Below are positions 6,497 through 13,575 of a stretch of 20,172 nucleotides of DNA, piece by piece. The notes beneath the pieces are model-generated. The model was given only the letters and a program-made list of their open reading frames with translations, was not told the DNA's origin and did not search any database. This DNA comes from Actinomycetes bacterium (GTDB lineage: Bacteria > Actinomycetota > Thermoleophilia > Solirubrobacterales > 70-9), in NCBI GenBank assembly GCA_023436605.1, contig JAEZIQ010000049.1:1-20172 (forward strand). Direction: 5' to 3'. How positions within the stretch are numbered: the stretch's first letter is position 1; each line of letters starts with the position of its first letter. The position numbers and the translations under genes were made by a program.

Positions 6497-8577
6497 GCTT
6501 CTGGGCCTACCTGCTGGGCTGCCTCGGCAGCTTGGTGGGACTGGCGAGCGTCCTGGTCACGGGATCAGTCTTCGGATCCCGGCTGCTGCCCGGGTGGAGC
6601 GGGCCGGTGGCCTGGATCGGGACCGGACTGCTGGCGGTCGGGGTCGCGATCGCCCCAGCGCTGGTTCTCGGAAGTTTCGGTCTGCTGACCGGCTGGAGCT
6701 GGCTGCTCTTCGAGATCCTCGCCGCGGCCGCCTGCTGGCGCTGGCGCGAGCGCCTGCCAGTCGCGCGGGCCCGTCCCGCCCTCATCTCGGTGTCCGCTTC
6801 GCCGGGTCTGACGATGGCCGGGACCGCGGTCGCGGCCGGAGCCTTCGGAGCCTTCGTCGCGGGCACTTCGATCCGGCTCGGCACCGGCATGACCGGCTTC
6901 GACTCGACCTGGTATCACGGGCCTTTCGCCGCCGGCATCGCACAGAGTGGCGACACCTGGTCGCTTCACCTGCTCGCTCCGCAGTTCCTCAGCTGGTTCT
7001 ACCCCCAGAACTCCGAGGTGATCCATGCGCTCGGCATGATGGCCTTCGGGACCGACCTGCTTTCGATCTTCCTCAACCTGGGCTGGTTTACGGCCTGCCT
7101 CGTCGCGGGCTGGTGCATCGGCCGTCCGTACGGGGCCGCCCCGATCTCCCTCGCCGGGGTCGCCCTGATCCTCGGGTCGACCGCGATGGCCGATCAGGCC
7201 GGCGAAGCCCGCAATGACATCGTCGGTACCTTCTTGCTCCTCGCTGCCCTCGCGGTCATGGTCAACGCCGCGGCCGGGGGCCGGCGCATCACCCTGGGGC
7301 CGACCCTGATCGTCACCCTCGCCGCGGGCATGGCCGCGGGAACCAAGATCAACTTCATTCCCGCGGCGCTGGTCCTGCTGGCCGGAACCGTGGTCCTCGC
7401 CGAACCTTCACGTCGGCTTCGCAACACGCTTTTCGGGACCGGCGCCCTGGTGGTGGGCGGCGGCTACTGGTACCTGCGCAACCTGATCCACGGCGGCAAC
7501 CCGCTGCCCTGGATCACTCACATCGGTCCGCTGCAGCTGCCCGGTCCGGATCAGGACGTTGGCGGCCGCGACGCCGGGTCGGTCTGGGGATACCTGACCG
7601 ACACCGACGTGATCGGCAACTGGTTCCTGCCGGGCTTCGGCGATGGCTTCGGTTCCGGCTGGATACTGCTCGGCGTTCTGGCGATCGCCGGGCTCGTACT
7701 CTGCCTGGACCGGAATTCGGGTCCGGCCCGGCGGACCGGGGCGGCCGTCGGCATCGCCCTGGTCTTCGCCTGGATGGTCGCCCCGACCTCGGCCTCCGGT
7801 CCGGCCGGGGAGCCGAACGGGTTCGTCTCGGGCCTTCGATACCTGGCCCCGGCACTCGCGGTCTGCCTGGCTTTGCTGGGGAGCGGGGTCGGCCAGCGCG
7901 GCGGACGGGCGAAGTGGCTGGTCACCGGATTGCTCCTGATCCTGGCTCCGGTAACGATCGCTTTCGGCGAGGGCTGGGATTTCAAGGAATGGCTGCTCGC
8001 AGCTGTCGCGGCAGTCGTCTTCTGGGTCTGCTGCCTGAGCCTGATGGGTGTCTGGAAAGTCGGCGCCAGGCAGGAACTGCTTTCGAAGCGGTCGACCCGA
8101 AAGGTCCTGGTCTGGACTGGTGGACTCGCCCTGGTCTTGCTGATCCTCTGCGGCCAGGGAGTCCAGAAGTACTACTTCGACCATCGCTACCAGTCGCCCC
8201 ACTTCACGATTCCGGCCCTGGCCGACGCCTTCGTCTGGGCCAACGACAAGTCGGACCTCGCGATCGGCACGAACGCGACCCGCCAGTACCCGCTCTTCGG
8301 TCAGGACCTCGACAACAAGGTCCAGTTCATCGGCATCAACCAGCCTCACGGCGGATTCGTCGAGGCCGAGACCTGCGAGGAATTCGTCTCGGCGGTCAAC
8401 TCGCACGACTTTGACTATCTGGTTCTCACCCTGGACCGCGAAGGTCAGAAGCTGAAGAACCCCCGGGAACTGGACTGGGTTCGCCGGGATCCGGCAATCG
8501 GCAGCACCGCGCTGGTTGAAGGCGGGGGAGTGCTGGAACTGAACGGTCGCCTCAAGGCGTCGAACTGCGCCAACTGA
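6493..8577 (+). CDS. GT-C-like polytopic membrane glycosyltransferase (putative)
   Basis: A 694-residue protein with about 11-13 hydrophobic helices up to residue 555 and a soluble C-terminal domain (about 556-694). I do not recognise it as a named family member. Features of the GT-C fold are an acidic residue in the first large extracytoplasmic loop (FDSTWYHGPFAAG, D137 with YH 141-142), a later YWYLRNLIHGGNPLPW segment resembling the WYLRN...GNP pattern of lipid-linked-sugar transferases, and RYLAPALAVCLALL. Such enzymes use polyprenyl-phosphate sugars outside the membrane to glycosylate envelope polymers or proteins. The GTG start lies inside the murJ stop (4-nt overlap), so the two are likely co-translated, which points to an envelope role. 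Substrate and acceptor cannot be told from sequence. It could also be a membrane protein that shares the fold but has no transferase activity. Confidence 0.68.
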   Translation: MSFWAYLLGCLGSLVGLASVLVTGSVFGSRLLPGWSGPVAWIGTGLLAVGVAIAPALVLGSFGLLTGWSWLLFEILAAAACWRWRERLPVARARPALISVSASPGLTMAGTAVAAGAFGAFVAGTSIRLGTGMTGFDSTWYHGPFAAGIAQSGDTWSLHLLAPQFLSWFYPQNSEVIHALGMMAFGTDLLSIFLNLGWFTACLVAGWCIGRPYGAAPISLAGVALILGSTAMADQAGEARNDIVGTFLLLAALAVMVNAAAGGRRITLGPTLIVTLAAGMAAGTKINFIPAALVLLAGTVVLAEPSRRLRNTLFGTGALVVGGGYWYLRNLIHGGNPLPWITHIGPLQLPGPDQDVGGRDAGSVWGYLTDTDVIGNWFLPGFGDGFGSGWILLGVLAIAGLVLCLDRNSGPARRTGAAVGIALVFAWMVAPTSASGPAGEPNGFVSGLRYLAPALAVCLALLGSGVGQRGGRAKWLVTGLLLILAPVTIAFGEGWDFKEWLLAAVAAVVFWVCCLSLMGVWKVGARQELLSKRSTRKVLVWTGGLALVLLILCGQGVQKYYFDHRYQSPHFTIPALADAFVWANDKSDLAIGTNATRQYPLFGQDLDNKVQFIGINQPHGGFVEAETCEEFVSAVNSHDFDYLVLTLDREGQKLKNPRELDWVRRDPAIGSTALVEGGGVLELNGRLKASNCAN

Positions 8578-8597
8578 CCTCGGCGCCCGCGCCCCGG

Positions 8598-8603
8598 CAT
8601 ACT
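8598..8603 (+). promoter_or_regulatory. Possible -10 of lepA (CATACT)
   Basis: CATACT in the 38-nt gap before lepA keeps the A2 and T6 positions of a -10 box. Transcription would start near 8610, leaving a leader of about 6 nt before ATG 8616. The sequence directly before the ATG (TCTTTCCCTG) contains no Shine-Dalgarno, which fits a near-leaderless message. Evidence is weak. Confidence 0.3.
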
Positions 8604-8615
8604 GCTCTTTCCCTG

Positions 8616-10409
8616 ATGGAACTCATTCGCAACTTCTCGATCATCGCCCACATCGACCATGGCAAGTCGACGCTGGCCGACCGCATCCTCGAACTGACCA
8701 AGGCCGTGGATCCGCTCAAGATGCAGGCCCAGGTGCTTGACTCGATGGATCTCGAGCGCGAACGCGGGATCACGATCAAGGCCCAGGCGGTCCGGGTCGA
8801 GTTCACCGCCTCCGACGGGGTCACCTACCACCTGCACCTGATTGACACCCCCGGTCACGTCGATTTCTCCTACGAGGTGTCCCGATCACTGGCCGCCTGC
8901 GAAGGAGCCCTGCTGGTCGTCGATGCTGCCCAGGGAGTCGAGGCCCAGACCGTGGCCAACACCTACCTGGCAATTGAGAACGGTCTCGAACTGATCCCGG
9001 TCCTGAACAAGGTCGACCTGCCCGGCGCCGAGCCGGAACGGGTCGCGGCCGAGGTCTCCGACCTGATCGGAGTTGATCCCGATGACATCCTCCGCATTTC
9101 CGCCAAGACCGGGGAAGGGGTGATCGACGTCCTCGAAGCCGTGGTCGACCGCATTCCGCCGCCCGAAGGGGAACCGGACGCACCCGCCCGGGCCCTGATC
9201 TTCGACTCCGAGTTCGACCAGTACCGCGGCGTGATCGCCTACGTGCGGATGGTCGACGGCAAGTTCAAGAAGCACGGCAAGGTCCTGGCGATGCAGAACG
9301 GAACCGAAGCCGAGCTCGATGACATCGGCTTCTTCCGTCCGGTGATGACCCCGGTCGACGGGATCGACACCGGTGAGGTCGGTTACGTGATCACCGGCAT
9401 CAAGGACGTTTCGAAGCTGAGGGTCGGTGACACGCTGACCAACCTCGAGAACCCCGCGACCGAAGCGCTGGCCGGCTACCGCGACGTCAAACCGATGGTT
9501 TTCTGCGGCCTCTTCCCGATCGACACCGACCGGTACGAGGATCTGCGCGACGCCCTCGACAAGATGGGTCTCAACGACGCCGCCCTGTCGTGGGAGCCGG
9601 AAACTTCGGAGGCGCTCGGTTTCGGTTTCCGCTGCGGATTCCTGGGCCTGCTTCACATGGAGATCGTGCGTGAACGGCTCGAGCGCGAGTACGGCCTCGA
9701 GCTGATGGCGACCAGCCCGACCGTTCGTTACGAGGTCCACACCACAAATGGTGAAGTGACCGAGATTTCGAGCCCCAACCAGATGCCGGATCCCGGCTCG
9801 ATCGAAAAAATCGAGGAGCCCTACATCCGGGCCACGGTGATCACCCCGACCGAGTTCGTCGGTCCGGTGATGGAGCTCTGCCAGTCCCGGCGCGGCACCC
9901 ATGTGGATATGGACTACCTCAGCCCGACCCGGGTTCAGATCCGTTACGACCTGCCACTCGGCGAAATCGTGCTCGACTTCTTCGACGTCCTCAAGTCTTC
10001 GACCAGGGGCTACGCCTCCCTCGACTACGAGCCGATCGGACTGCGGGCTTCGGACCTGGTCAAGGTCGACGTGCTGCTCGCCGGCGACCGAGTGGACGCG
10101 CTCTCGGTCATCACCCACAAGGATTTCGCCTACAACCAGGGCAAGGACCTGGTTGCCCGACTCCGCAAGACGATTCCCCGGCAGCAGTTCGACATCCCGG
10201 TCCAGGCTGCGATCGGGGCCAACATCCTTGCCCGCGAAACCGTCAAGGCGGTGCGCAAGGACGTGACCGCGAAGCTTTACGGCGGCGACGTAACCCGAAA
10301 GAACAAGCTGCTCGACAAGCAGAAGAAGGGCAAGAAGCGGATGAAGAACGTGGGCCGGGTCGAGGTTCCCCAGGAGGCGTTCCTCGCCGTCCTCGAACTC
10401 GACGACTGA
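8616..10409 (+). CDS. lepA: Elongation factor 4 (LepA) GTPase
   Basis: A 597-residue translational GTPase of the LepA/EF4 family, of typical length. It is membrane- or ribosome-associated and is reported to back-translocate or remodel ribosomes and to affect initiation. G1 is AHIDHGKST (11-19), the G2 region carries ERERGITI (47-54), G3 is DTPGH (77-81), G4 is NKVD (131-134) and G5 is SAK (162-164). Domain II follows (about 190-280), then the EF-G-like domains III and V (with RCGFLGLLHMEIVRERLERE), and finally the LepA-specific C-terminal domain with the basic tail NKLLDKQKKGKKRMKNVG. All GTPase motifs look intact. The ATG 8616 start is the family start (MELIRNFSIIAHIDHGKST) and lacks a Shine-Dalgarno. 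A long inverted repeat follows 6 nt after the stop. Confidence 0.98.
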   Translation: MELIRNFSIIAHIDHGKSTLADRILELTKAVDPLKMQAQVLDSMDLERERGITIKAQAVRVEFTASDGVTYHLHLIDTPGHVDFSYEVSRSLAACEGALLVVDAAQGVEAQTVANTYLAIENGLELIPVLNKVDLPGAEPERVAAEVSDLIGVDPDDILRISAKTGEGVIDVLEAVVDRIPPPEGEPDAPARALIFDSEFDQYRGVIAYVRMVDGKFKKHGKVLAMQNGTEAELDDIGFFRPVMTPVDGIDTGEVGYVITGIKDVSKLRVGDTLTNLENPATEALAGYRDVKPMVFCGLFPIDTDRYEDLRDALDKMGLNDAALSWEPETSEALGFGFRCGFLGLLHMEIVRERLEREYGLELMATSPTVRYEVHTTNGEVTEISSPNQMPDPGSIEKIEEPYIRATVITPTEFVGPVMELCQSRRGTHVDMDYLSPTRVQIRYDLPLGEIVLDFFDVLKSSTRGYASLDYEPIGLRASDLVKVDVLLAGDRVDALSVITHKDFAYNQGKDLVARLRKTIPRQQFDIPVQAAIGANILARETVKAVRKDVTAKLYGGDVTRKNKLLDKQKKGKKRMKNVGRVEVPQEAFLAVLELDD

Positions 10410-10415
10410 TTGTCG

Positions 10416-10460
10416 CGAGATCCGAGTTTCTGCCGTATATCGGCAGAAAGTTGGATCTCG
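10416..10460. repeat. Long imperfect inverted repeat between lepA and the MaoC pair
   Basis: Left arm CGAGATCC-GAG-TTTCTGCCG (10416-10435), loop TATAT (10436-10440), right arm CGGCAGAAA-GTT-GGATCTCG (10441-10460). The 20-position stem has 18 Watson-Crick pairs, one G-T wobble and one G/G mismatch. It begins 6 nt after the lepA stop and has no T tract after it. It could be a U-tract-less terminator for lepA or an operator for the following promoter at 10479. Confidence 0.7.
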
Positions 10461-10478
10461 ACGCAGACGATCCGGGTG

Positions 10479-10484
10479 TAGATT
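10479..10484 (+). promoter_or_regulatory. Candidate -10 for the MaoC pair (TAGATT), leaderless
   Basis: TAGATT fits TANNNT and is separated from ATG 10491 by exactly 6 nt, so transcription would begin at or next to the A of the start codon. There is no Shine-Dalgarno before the ATG (TCCGGC). No clear -35 box is seen. Confidence 0.45.
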
Positions 10485-10490
10485 TCCGGC

Positions 10491-10937
10491 ATGGCGCTGA
10501 AGACCGATGCCGTTGGCAAGAGCTGGCCGGCCTATGAGTACGAGGTAGGCCGGGAAAAAATCCGCGAGTACGCACAGGTGATCGGGCTGGACAACCCGGT
10601 GCACTTCGATGATGCTGCCGCGAAGGATGCGGGCTACCGCGGCATCGTCGCGCCGCCGATGTTCGTGGTCGTCTACGCGGCCGGAGCGATGGGACCGGTG
10701 CTCTTCGACCCCGACGTTGCGATGAACTTCGCCGCGATGGTTCACGGCGGCCAGGAATTCGAGTGGGGCGAGCCGGTGATCTCCGGCGACCTGATCTCCA
10801 CCACGACCACCTGCAAGGAGATCTACGCGAAGGACGGCAAGGGCTTCTACGTCTTTGAAACCGAGTCGAAGAACCAGAACGGTGACCTCGTCTGCAAGGC
10901 CACCTGGACCAACATTGTCAGGGGAGTCGAAGAATGA
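10491..10937 (+). CDS. HadA-like MaoC/FAS1-type dehydratase subunit
   Basis: A 148-residue single-hotdog protein resembling the N-terminal MaoC-like half (FAS1-like dehydratase domain) of (3R)-hydroxyacyl-ACP dehydratases such as mycobacterial HadA. Seen: VGREKIREYAQVIGLDNPVHFDD (residues about 19-41), DAGYRGIVAPPMFVVV (46-61), then a hydrophobic hotdog helix and the beta strands ending FETESKNQNGDLVCKATWTNIVR. In HadAB-type enzymes this subunit mainly binds the acyl chain, while the partner carries the catalytic Asp/His. It overlaps the next gene by 4 nt (ATGA), consistent with an obligate heterodimer. The likely role is dehydration of 3-hydroxyacyl-ACP in type II fatty-acid elongation, but a CoA substrate is possible. 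The gene probably starts its own leaderless transcript. Confidence 0.8.
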   Translation: MALKTDAVGKSWPAYEYEVGREKIREYAQVIGLDNPVHFDDAAAKDAGYRGIVAPPMFVVVYAAGAMGPVLFDPDVAMNFAAMVHGGQEFEWGEPVISGDLISTTTTCKEIYAKDGKGFYVFETESKNQNGDLVCKATWTNIVRGVEE

Positions 10938-11329
10938 GCGCCAGGCAAAAGGGCGAGAAGATCGCCGGACTGAAAGTAACCCCGGACCGGTTCCTGCCGC
11001 ATCGCTACGCCGGTGCCTCGGGTGACTTCAACCCGATTCACATCGACAAGGAGTTCGCCCAGCAGGTCGGGCTGCCTTCGACGATCCTTCATGGTCTCTA
11101 CGTGATGGGGCTGGTCGCCAAAGCGGCGACCGAGGAAGCGGGGGGAGACCCGCGGGCCCTGAAACGGCTTTCGGTCCAGTTTCGGGGGATGAGCTATCCG
11201 GAACAGGAGATCGAGGTCACGGGCGAGGTGATCGAAGCCGACGGAACCGACGTCACCTTCGACCTGATCGCCACCCAGGGCGAAAACCAGGTCATCCGCA
11301 ACGCCACAGCTGACGTGTCTTACCCGTAG
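10934..11329 (+). CDS. HadB-like MaoC (R)-3-hydroxyacyl dehydratase, catalytic subunit
   Basis: A 131-residue hotdog protein with the hydratase-2 signature YAGASGDFNPIHIDKEFA (residues about 25-42). D31 and H36 match the catalytic Asp and His of the MaoC/R-hydratase family. LPSTILHGLYVMGLVA (about 47-62) is the usual following helix, and the C-terminal strands (QEIEVTGEVIEADGTDVTFDL) complete the fold. With the overlapping HadA-like gene upstream it should form a heterodimer that dehydrates (3R)-hydroxyacyl thioesters to trans-2-enoyl thioesters. No HadC-like third gene is present. The pair sits between lepA and hrcA, a position where many actinobacteria have hemW. The chemistry is well supported; the ACP versus CoA carrier is not. 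Confidence 0.85.
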   Translation: MSARQKGEKIAGLKVTPDRFLPHRYAGASGDFNPIHIDKEFAQQVGLPSTILHGLYVMGLVAKAATEEAGGDPRALKRLSVQFRGMSYPEQEIEVTGEVIEADGTDVTFDLIATQGENQVIRNATADVSYP

Positions 11330-11336
11330 CCCGGTT

Positions 11337-11403
11337 GCGGAGGAATGGGGGATACCGCCTCCTCGGCCCGAAACGTCGTCGGCGCCATCCCCCATCCCTC
11401 CGC
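11337..11403. repeat. Long inverted repeat between the MaoC pair and hrcA
   Basis: A 17-nt left arm (11337-11353, GCGGAGGAATGGGGGAT) and right arm (11387-11403, ATCCCCCATCCCTCCGC) pair at 16 of 17 positions around a 33-nt spacer. Inside, after a 2x2 internal loop, CGCC (11356-11359) can pair with GGCG (11381-11384). It begins 7 nt after the dehydratase stop and ends 19 nt before the hrcA -10. There is no T tract. It may terminate the upstream transcript, or regulate hrcA, since no CIRCE element is present. Confidence 0.72.
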
Positions 11404-11422
11404 GTTCAGGATGGCGCGTTCA

Positions 11423-11428
11423 TACAAT
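11423..11428 (+). promoter_or_regulatory. Candidate -10 of the hrcA operon (TACAAT), leaderless
   Basis: TACAAT differs from TATAAT at one position and is the best -10 in the window. Exactly 6 nt separate it from ATG 11435, so the mRNA should begin at that codon. The tandem ATG at 11432 would lie upstream of the predicted transcript start. No -35 box and no CIRCE (TTAGCACTC-N9-GAGTGCTAA) were found. Confidence 0.55.
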
Positions 11429-11434
11429 TGAATG

Positions 11435-12460
11435 ATGCTCTCCGAGCGACAGGAACTGATTCTTGGTCTGGTGGTGGATGCGTACCGCGAGACCGGACGA
11501 CCCGTGGGCTCGAAGGCGATCGTCGAGGATGCCCAGCTGGAATGGGGAGCTTCGACGGTTCGGGCCGAACTGGCGGCGCTCGAGGCCGGGGGCTACCTGA
11601 CCCATCCGCACACTTCGGCCGGCCGGGTTCCGACCGACCTCGGATACCGCCAGTACGTCGAATCGCTGAAATCCCGGGCGGTCTCCCGGACTGCCCCTTC
11701 GACGAACCTCGACCTGACCGACCTGCGGCGCGAGGTAGACGAAGCGATGCAGGAGGCAACCGCGGCCCTGGCCCAGATGACCGACCTGCTGGCCCTGGTA
11801 GTCGCCCCGCCGCTCGGTACCGCGACGATCCACCGGGTCGACGCGCTCCTGCTCCAGCCAACCGTGGTCATGGTCATCGTCATCACCTCGGCCGGTGACG
11901 TCACCAAGCGCGCATTCAACTTCACTTCGGCGGTGGATCCGGGTCTGGTCGAATGGGCGTCCAGTTACCTGAACGAGTCCCTGGCCGGGATTGACCTCGG
12001 AGCCCGAAGGATCGCGTCGAAGCTCGCCGACCCCAGTCTCCGCCCGCTCGAAGCAAGTTTCATCGAACAGCTTTCGCCTGCCTTGGTCGACCTCGAGCAG
12101 AGCCCCGAGGGAACGCTTTACGTGGACGGCGCCTCGAGGCTGCTCGACCAGCGACGTGCCTCCGATCTGCCCCGGATCGACCGGCTGATGACCGCCCTGG
12201 AAGAGAAGGCGACCGTGCTCCGCATGATGCGCTCGGCGATCGACGAGCGCTCGGTATTTCTCTGGATCGGTGAAGAGAATCCGCAGCCCGAACTTCACGA
12301 TGTAACCGTGATCGGGGCCAACTACGGGCTCGCCCATCGCAACCTCGGCTCGGTCGGCGTGGTCGGCCCGACCCGCATGGATTACGAACGGGCGATTGCC
12401 GGGGTCAGCGAAGCATCGCGCGAGCTCTCCCGCTACTTTGAGTTCGTCTACGACGCATGA
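11435..12460 (+). CDS. hrcA: Heat-inducible transcription repressor HrcA
   Basis: A 341-residue repressor that in other bacteria binds CIRCE operators of groE/dnaK operons and needs GroEL for activity. The N-terminal winged helix (1-75) has MLSERQELILGLVVDAYRET, RPVGSKAIVED, STVRAELAALEAGGYL and the signature HTSAGRVPTDLGYRQYV. The central GAF-like region includes VVMVIVITSAGDVTKRAFNF, and the C-terminal part has VFLWIGEENPQPELHDVTVIG and GVVGPTRMDYERA, all as in the family. Two tandem ATGs exist (11432 and 11435); the second fits both the promoter spacing and the usual MLSERQ start. The stop overlaps dnaJ by 4 nt (ATGA). It heads a run hrcA-dnaJ-prmA-murI-membrane protein. grpE, dnaK and groEL are not here, and no CIRCE lies upstream. 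Confidence 0.95.
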   Translation: MLSERQELILGLVVDAYRETGRPVGSKAIVEDAQLEWGASTVRAELAALEAGGYLTHPHTSAGRVPTDLGYRQYVESLKSRAVSRTAPSTNLDLTDLRREVDEAMQEATAALAQMTDLLALVVAPPLGTATIHRVDALLLQPTVVMVIVITSAGDVTKRAFNFTSAVDPGLVEWASSYLNESLAGIDLGARRIASKLADPSLRPLEASFIEQLSPALVDLEQSPEGTLYVDGASRLLDQRRASDLPRIDRLMTALEEKATVLRMMRSAIDERSVFLWIGEENPQPELHDVTVIGANYGLAHRNLGSVGVVGPTRMDYERAIAGVSEASRELSRYFEFVYDA

Positions 12461-13575
12461 GTGAGAAACGCGACTATTACGAGACTCTCGGGGTTTCCCG
12501 CGAGGCGACCGATCAGGAGATCAAGAAGGCATTCCGCAAGGTGGCCCGTGAGCTCCATCCGGACGTGAACGATCACGACCCGGAGGCCGAAGAGAAGTTC
12601 AAGGAGGCGGCCGAGGCCTACGAGGTCCTCTCCGACGAGGAGCGGCGCCGCACCTACGACCAATACGGCCACGACGGCCTCAGGTCCGGTGGTTACCAGT
12701 CCCAGGCCCAGGGATTCGGTTCGATCGACGACCTTTTCAGCGCCTTCTTCGGCGGCGGAGGTTTCGGCGGCTCCAGAGGTCCCGCTCCCGGCGCCGACAT
12801 CGGGGTCCAGACCGAGATCGAGCTCGAAGACGTCCTCGACGGGACCAGCCGCGAAGTCGAGTTCGAAGCGGTCGTCAGCTGCGAGCACTGCCACGGCAAC
12901 GGGGCGGAGCCTGGCACCCCGATCAGTACCTGCGACCGCTGCGGCGGCAGCGGCGAACTCCGCACCGTCGCGAACACCGCTTTTGGCCAGATGGTCCGGG
13001 CAACTCCCTGCGACCGCTGCCACGGAGATGGCCGCATCGCGGAGCAGCCCTGCAAGGTCTGCTCCGGGCTAGGTCGCAAACACAGCCAGAAGAAGCACCG
13101 GATCGACATTCCGGCCGGTATCGAATCCGGTCAGCGGATCCGGATCGCCGGTGCCGGACACGCGGGAGAGCCCGGCGCGCCCGCGGGTGATCTCTACGTT
13201 GAGGTCGCCGTGGCCGAGCGCGAAGGAATGGTCCGCGACGGCCAGGATCTGATCACCCTCGTCCCGGTCGACGCCACCGCGGCAATGGTCGGTGACACGA
13301 TCGGCGTGACCACCCTCGACGGCGAAGACGAGATCGAGCTGGCGGCCGGAACCCAGCCCGGCGCCGAAACCCGGATCAAGGGCAAGGGGCTGCCGCAGCT
13401 CGGCAGCTCCCGCCGTCGTGGCGATCATCGCTTCATTTTCAACGTGATCATTCCGGCCAACCTCAGCGATGAACAGAAACGGCTGGCCGAGGAGCTCGAC
13501 GGCTCGCTCACCGACGAGAACCGTGAGCCGAAAGAGGGCGGCCTCTTCTCGCGGGTCCGCAGGGCGTTCGGTTGA
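12457..13575 (+). CDS. dnaJ: Chaperone DnaJ (Hsp40), type I
   Basis: A 372-residue J-protein that delivers substrates to DnaK and stimulates its ATPase. The J domain (about 5-70) contains YYETLGVSREATDQEIKKAF and the essential HPD at 34-36. A Gly/Phe-rich linker follows (86-106, FFGGGGFGGSRG). The zinc-binding region has all four CxxCxGxG repeats: CEHCHGNG (142), CDRCGGSG (159), CDRCHGDG (185) and CKVCSGLG (199). The two C-terminal beta-sandwich domains follow (IDIPAGIESGQRIRIAGAG, then GVTTLDGEDEIELAAGTQPG and IKGKGLPQLG). All key residues are present. It starts inside the hrcA stop and overlaps prmA by 4 nt. Pairing with hrcA rather than dnaK/grpE suggests HrcA-linked heat control. Confidence 0.97.
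   Translation: MSEKRDYYETLGVSREATDQEIKKAFRKVARELHPDVNDHDPEAEEKFKEAAEAYEVLSDEERRRTYDQYGHDGLRSGGYQSQAQGFGSIDDLFSAFFGGGGFGGSRGPAPGADIGVQTEIELEDVLDGTSREVEFEAVVSCEHCHGNGAEPGTPISTCDRCGGSGELRTVANTAFGQMVRATPCDRCHGDGRIAEQPCKVCSGLGRKHSQKKHRIDIPAGIESGQRIRIAGAGHAGEPGAPAGDLYVEVAVAEREGMVRDGQDLITLVPVDATAAMVGDTIGVTTLDGEDEIELAAGTQPGAETRIKGKGLPQLGSSRRRGDHRFIFNVIIPANLSDEQKRLAEELDGSLTDENREPKEGGLFSRVRRAFG

Noticed and set aside
8526..8532. GAGTGCT resembling a CIRCE half site near the end of the GT-C-like gene
   Set aside because: A single half site inside a coding region with no partner arm at the right spacing.
8886..10745. Long minus-strand open frame (619 codons) opposite lepA
   Set aside because: It is a shadow of the GC-rich third-position bias of lepA. 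The product is rich in Arg/Gly/Asp/His without any fold-like pattern, and lepA itself is beyond doubt. The same holds for the minus-strand frames at 4649-6337, 7408-8406, 11420-12337 and 17314-18636.
11330..11434. CIRCE operator upstream of hrcA
   Set aside because: No TTAGCACTC or GAGTGCTAA half site is present. The inverted repeat found there has unrelated arms.
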